A program made the translations under genes and the position numbers. Of a stretch of DNA of 64,000 nucleotides, positions 62,100-64,000 are shown in pieces. The stretch is taken from positions 1 through 64,000 of the forward strand of contig JAGWGA010000002.1 in NCBI GenBank assembly GCA_028867675.1, in the 5' to 3' direction. This stretch comes from Nitrososphaerota archaeon. Lineage in GTDB: Archaea > Thermoproteota > Nitrososphaeria > Nitrososphaerales > Nitrosopumilaceae. Below the pieces are notes generated by a model. It was not told where the DNA came from. It searched no databases and saw only the letters and a program-made list of their open reading frames with translations. Each line of letters opens with the position of its first letter. Positions within the stretch are counted from its first letter, which is position 1.

Positions 62100-63671
62100 T
62101 TAGAATGTCTCCTTTGGTTGGTAAATTCCAAAGACTTCTCTGAATGTGTTGCTTATCTCACCTAATGTAGCATAACTTTTTACTGCATCCAAGATGTATG
62201 GCATGAGATTTTCATCTTTATCAGTAGCACTTTTCATTTTTCCCAGAGCAGATTCAACTTTAATATTATCACGAGTACTTCGAAGTTCCTTTAGTGCTTG
62301 GACCTGCTTTGTTTGAATACTATCATCAATCTTCATGATTTCCGGTTTTTCTTTAGTTGAATCCGTAAATTTGTTAACACCTACAATAACTCTCTCTTCA
62401 CCGTCAATCTCTTTTTTAAGACGGTAAGCGTTTTGTCTAATCTCGGATTGGAAAAAGCCTCTTTCAATCCCAACAAGAGAGCCCCCCATTTTGTCAATCT
62501 TTTTGAGATACTTGTATGCCTCAGCCTCTATTGTATCAGTAAGATTTTCCACATAGTATGAGCCTGCAAGTGGGTCTACTGTTTTTGTAATACCGCTCTC
62601 ATATCCTACAATTTGTTGAGTCCTCAATGCAATCTTTACTGCGGCTTCAGTTGGCAAAGCTAGTGCTTCATCTTTTGAATTGGTGTGAAGTGATTGACAA
62701 CCTCCTAGAACTGCTGCCATTGATTGTATAGCAACACGTACAATATTATTATCAGGTTGTTGCGCAGTAAGGGATTCACCACTAGTCTGAACATGGAATT
62801 TAAGCTGAATTGATCTTTTGTCTTTTGCATGGAACCGATCCTTTAGTATCTTGGCATAGATTCTTCTTGCAGCTCTGAATTTTGCGATCTCTTCTAAAAA
62901 TTCACTAGTACAACAGAAGAAGAAAGACAATCTTGGTGCAAAGTTGTCAATTTTTAATCCTCGGTCAACACAAGTCTCAATATATTGAATTGCATTTGCA
63001 AGTGTGAATGCAACTTCTTGAACTGCATTACATCCAGCTTCTCTCATGTGGTATCCTGAAATAGAAATTGGATACCATTGAGGAACTTTTTTTGAGCAAT
63101 ATTCAATCATATCGCCAATTAATCTCATTGAAGGACGTGGAGGATAGATGTAGGTGTTTCTTGCAATGTATTCTTTTAGAATATCATTTTGAGTAGTTCC
63201 TCTAAGTTGCTTGCTGTCTACTCCTTGTGACTCACCTGTTGCAATGTATAATGCAAGCAATGTTGAAGCCGTAGAATTGATGGTCATCGAAGTACTTACT
63301 TTGTCAAGATGAATACCGTCAAAACATTTCATCATGTCTTTAAGCGAAGTAACAGATACTCCAACTTTTCCTACTTCGCCTTCGGCATGTGAATCATCTG
63401 CATCATATCCTATCTGAGTTGGTAAATCAAATGCCATTGAAAGACCAGTTTGACCCCTCTCAAGCAAATATTTGAATCGTTGATTGGTCTGCTCAACAGT
63501 TCCAAATCCAGTATATTGACGCATAGTCCAGAGTCTGTCTCTGTACATTCCAGGGTGGATTCCTCTAGTGTACGGGTATTTTCCTGGCTCTTCGGTCTTA
63601 CTTTTTGGTTTTACCGTTGAATCGTAAAAGCGTTTTACTGGAATATTAGAATCAGTCTTGATGGTTTTCAT
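62100..63671 (-). CDS. mcmA: methylmalonyl-CoA mutase, large (catalytic) subunit
   Basis: 523 residues: the TIM-barrel substrate-binding part of the B12 enzyme (YTGFGTVEQTNQRFKYLLERGQTGLSMAFDLPTQIGYDADD, GGCQSLHTNSKDEALALPTEAA). The B12-binding domain (DxHxxG) is absent, so a separate small subunit is needed elsewhere; this split form is typical of archaea. Interconverts (R)-methylmalonyl- and succinyl-CoA. Starts 5 bp after the MeaB-like gene and is followed by the epimerase. Confidence 0.92.
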   Translation of the reverse strand: MKTIKTDSNIPVKRFYDSTVKPKSKTEEPGKYPYTRGIHPGMYRDRLWTMRQYTGFGTVEQTNQRFKYLLERGQTGLSMAFDLPTQIGYDADDSHAEGEVGKVGVSVTSLKDMMKCFDGIHLDKVSTSMTINSTASTLLALYIATGESQGVDSKQLRGTTQNDILKEYIARNTYIYPPRPSMRLIGDMIEYCSKKVPQWYPISISGYHMREAGCNAVQEVAFTLANAIQYIETCVDRGLKIDNFAPRLSFFFCCTSEFLEEIAKFRAARRIYAKILKDRFHAKDKRSIQLKFHVQTSGESLTAQQPDNNIVRVAIQSMAAVLGGCQSLHTNSKDEALALPTEAAVKIALRTQQIVGYESGITKTVDPLAGSYYVENLTDTIEAEAYKYLKKIDKMGGSLVGIERGFFQSEIRQNAYRLKKEIDGEERVIVGVNKFTDSTKEKPEIMKIDDSIQTKQVQALKELRSTRDNIKVESALGKMKSATDKDENLMPYILDAVKSYATLGEISNTFREVFGIYQPKETF

Positions 63672-63675
63672 GGAA

Positions 63676-64000
63676 TTATACTATCCCCTTGGATATCTTG
63701 TCTGCTGCTTCAAACGGATCGATTTTCTTTGATCGGACTTTTTTAAGATAAGCAGTGTATGATTTACTTGAGTCAAGCATTGTGCTAACTTTAGTTTTGA
63801 CATTATTTAAAACAATATCTCGTAGTTCAGAATCAAGTCTTGATTCTTCCTCTTTTGTCTTTGTCTTTTGCTTTACCTTCATCAATTCTTGGAGTTTCTT
63901 TGCAAAATCAGTAACGCCCTTGTTAGATTTTGCCGAAGTCATCATTACAATAGGATTCTTTTCAGACATCCCTATGAAATCCCGAACAGAATCAAAGAGT
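63676..64000 (-). CDS. C-terminal part of a MeaB/ArgK-type GTPase (runs off the right edge)
   Basis: The frame continues past base 64000; only the last 108 codons or so are visible. An internal ATG at 63969 is not a likely start because the frame upstream (LFDSVRDFIGMSEKN) stays open. The stretch PIVMMTSAKSNKGVTDFAKKLQEL fits the G-domain end ('SA--G-G') of LAO/AO ATPase-type GTPases that load and protect methylmalonyl-CoA mutase. The adjacent mcmA supports this. Helical, charged tail. Confidence 0.75.
   Translation of the reverse strand, partial: LFDSVRDFIGMSEKNPIVMMTSAKSNKGVTDFAKKLQELMKVKQKTKTKEEESRLDSELRDIVLNNVKTKVSTMLDSSKSYTAYLKKVRSKKIDPFEAADKISKGIV

Overview
The window looks like the chromosome of a marine-type ammonia-oxidising archaeon (Nitrososphaerota/Thaumarchaeota, probably Nitrosopumilus, Nitrosarchaeum or a close relative). 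The evidence is AT-rich DNA, many TTG/GTG starts and short leaders, a CdvC/Vps4-type division ATPase, archaeal ribosomal protein eL40, archaeal-type triosephosphate isomerase, and genes expected for the thaumarchaeal 3-hydroxypropionate/4-hydroxybutyrate cycle (methylmalonyl-CoA mutase, its epimerase and GTPase chaperone, and an iron alcohol dehydrogenase of the malonic-semialdehyde-reductase type). Species assignment from sequence alone is not possible.

Bases 1-1552 hold small chromosomal genes. Bases 1559-10430 are a complete-looking casposon. It is bounded by two perfect 58-bp terminal inverted repeats and a 13-bp target duplication placed just after the stop of a YdjM-like membrane protein gene. 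It encodes a casposase (Cas1), a family-B DNA polymerase, a set of small proteins, a winged-helix regulator, a TPR protein, several membrane-anchored proteins and, beside the left end, two AbiV/HEPN-like proteins. No CRISPR array, cas2 or other cas gene is present. Directly abutting the right target duplication is a second, decayed casposon (about 10419-12451): a diverged end sequence, a zinc-ribbon/TPR gene, a membrane protein and the last 167 codons of a related polymerase. The two elements appear to have used the same target site in tandem. A duplicated 3' end of cas1 at 8072-8155 records further recombination.

Bases 12576-30700 are mostly housekeeping or lineage-specific genes: three secreted proteins with the same tandem C-terminal repeat (one a metzincin-like protease), a DUF255 thioredoxin-like protein, RidA, a DHH phosphoesterase, a ribbon-helix-helix/receiver fusion regulator, citrate synthase flanked by two paralogous small genes, glycerate 2-kinase, iron alcohol dehydrogenase, an LLM flavin/F420 oxidoreductase and an FMN-binding protein.

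Bases 30739-37073 are a uvrB-uvrA-uvrC operon of bacterial type with overlapping genes. Bases 37080-48845 carry an MBL-fold nuclease, purine and folate genes (purN, folD, 5-formyl-THF cyclo-ligase, purD), a SWIM-finger protein, a metallophosphoesterase and carAB, with carB showing a frameshift close to its start. Bases 48929-51282 form an operon of two helical proteins, at least one ESCRT-III/CdvB-like, followed by cdvC. The rest holds a TrmB-type regulator, ileS, a candidate structured RNA in a 364-bp gap, sucCD, eL40, tpiA, mscL, an XRE-CBS regulator and the methylmalonyl-CoA operon running off the right edge.
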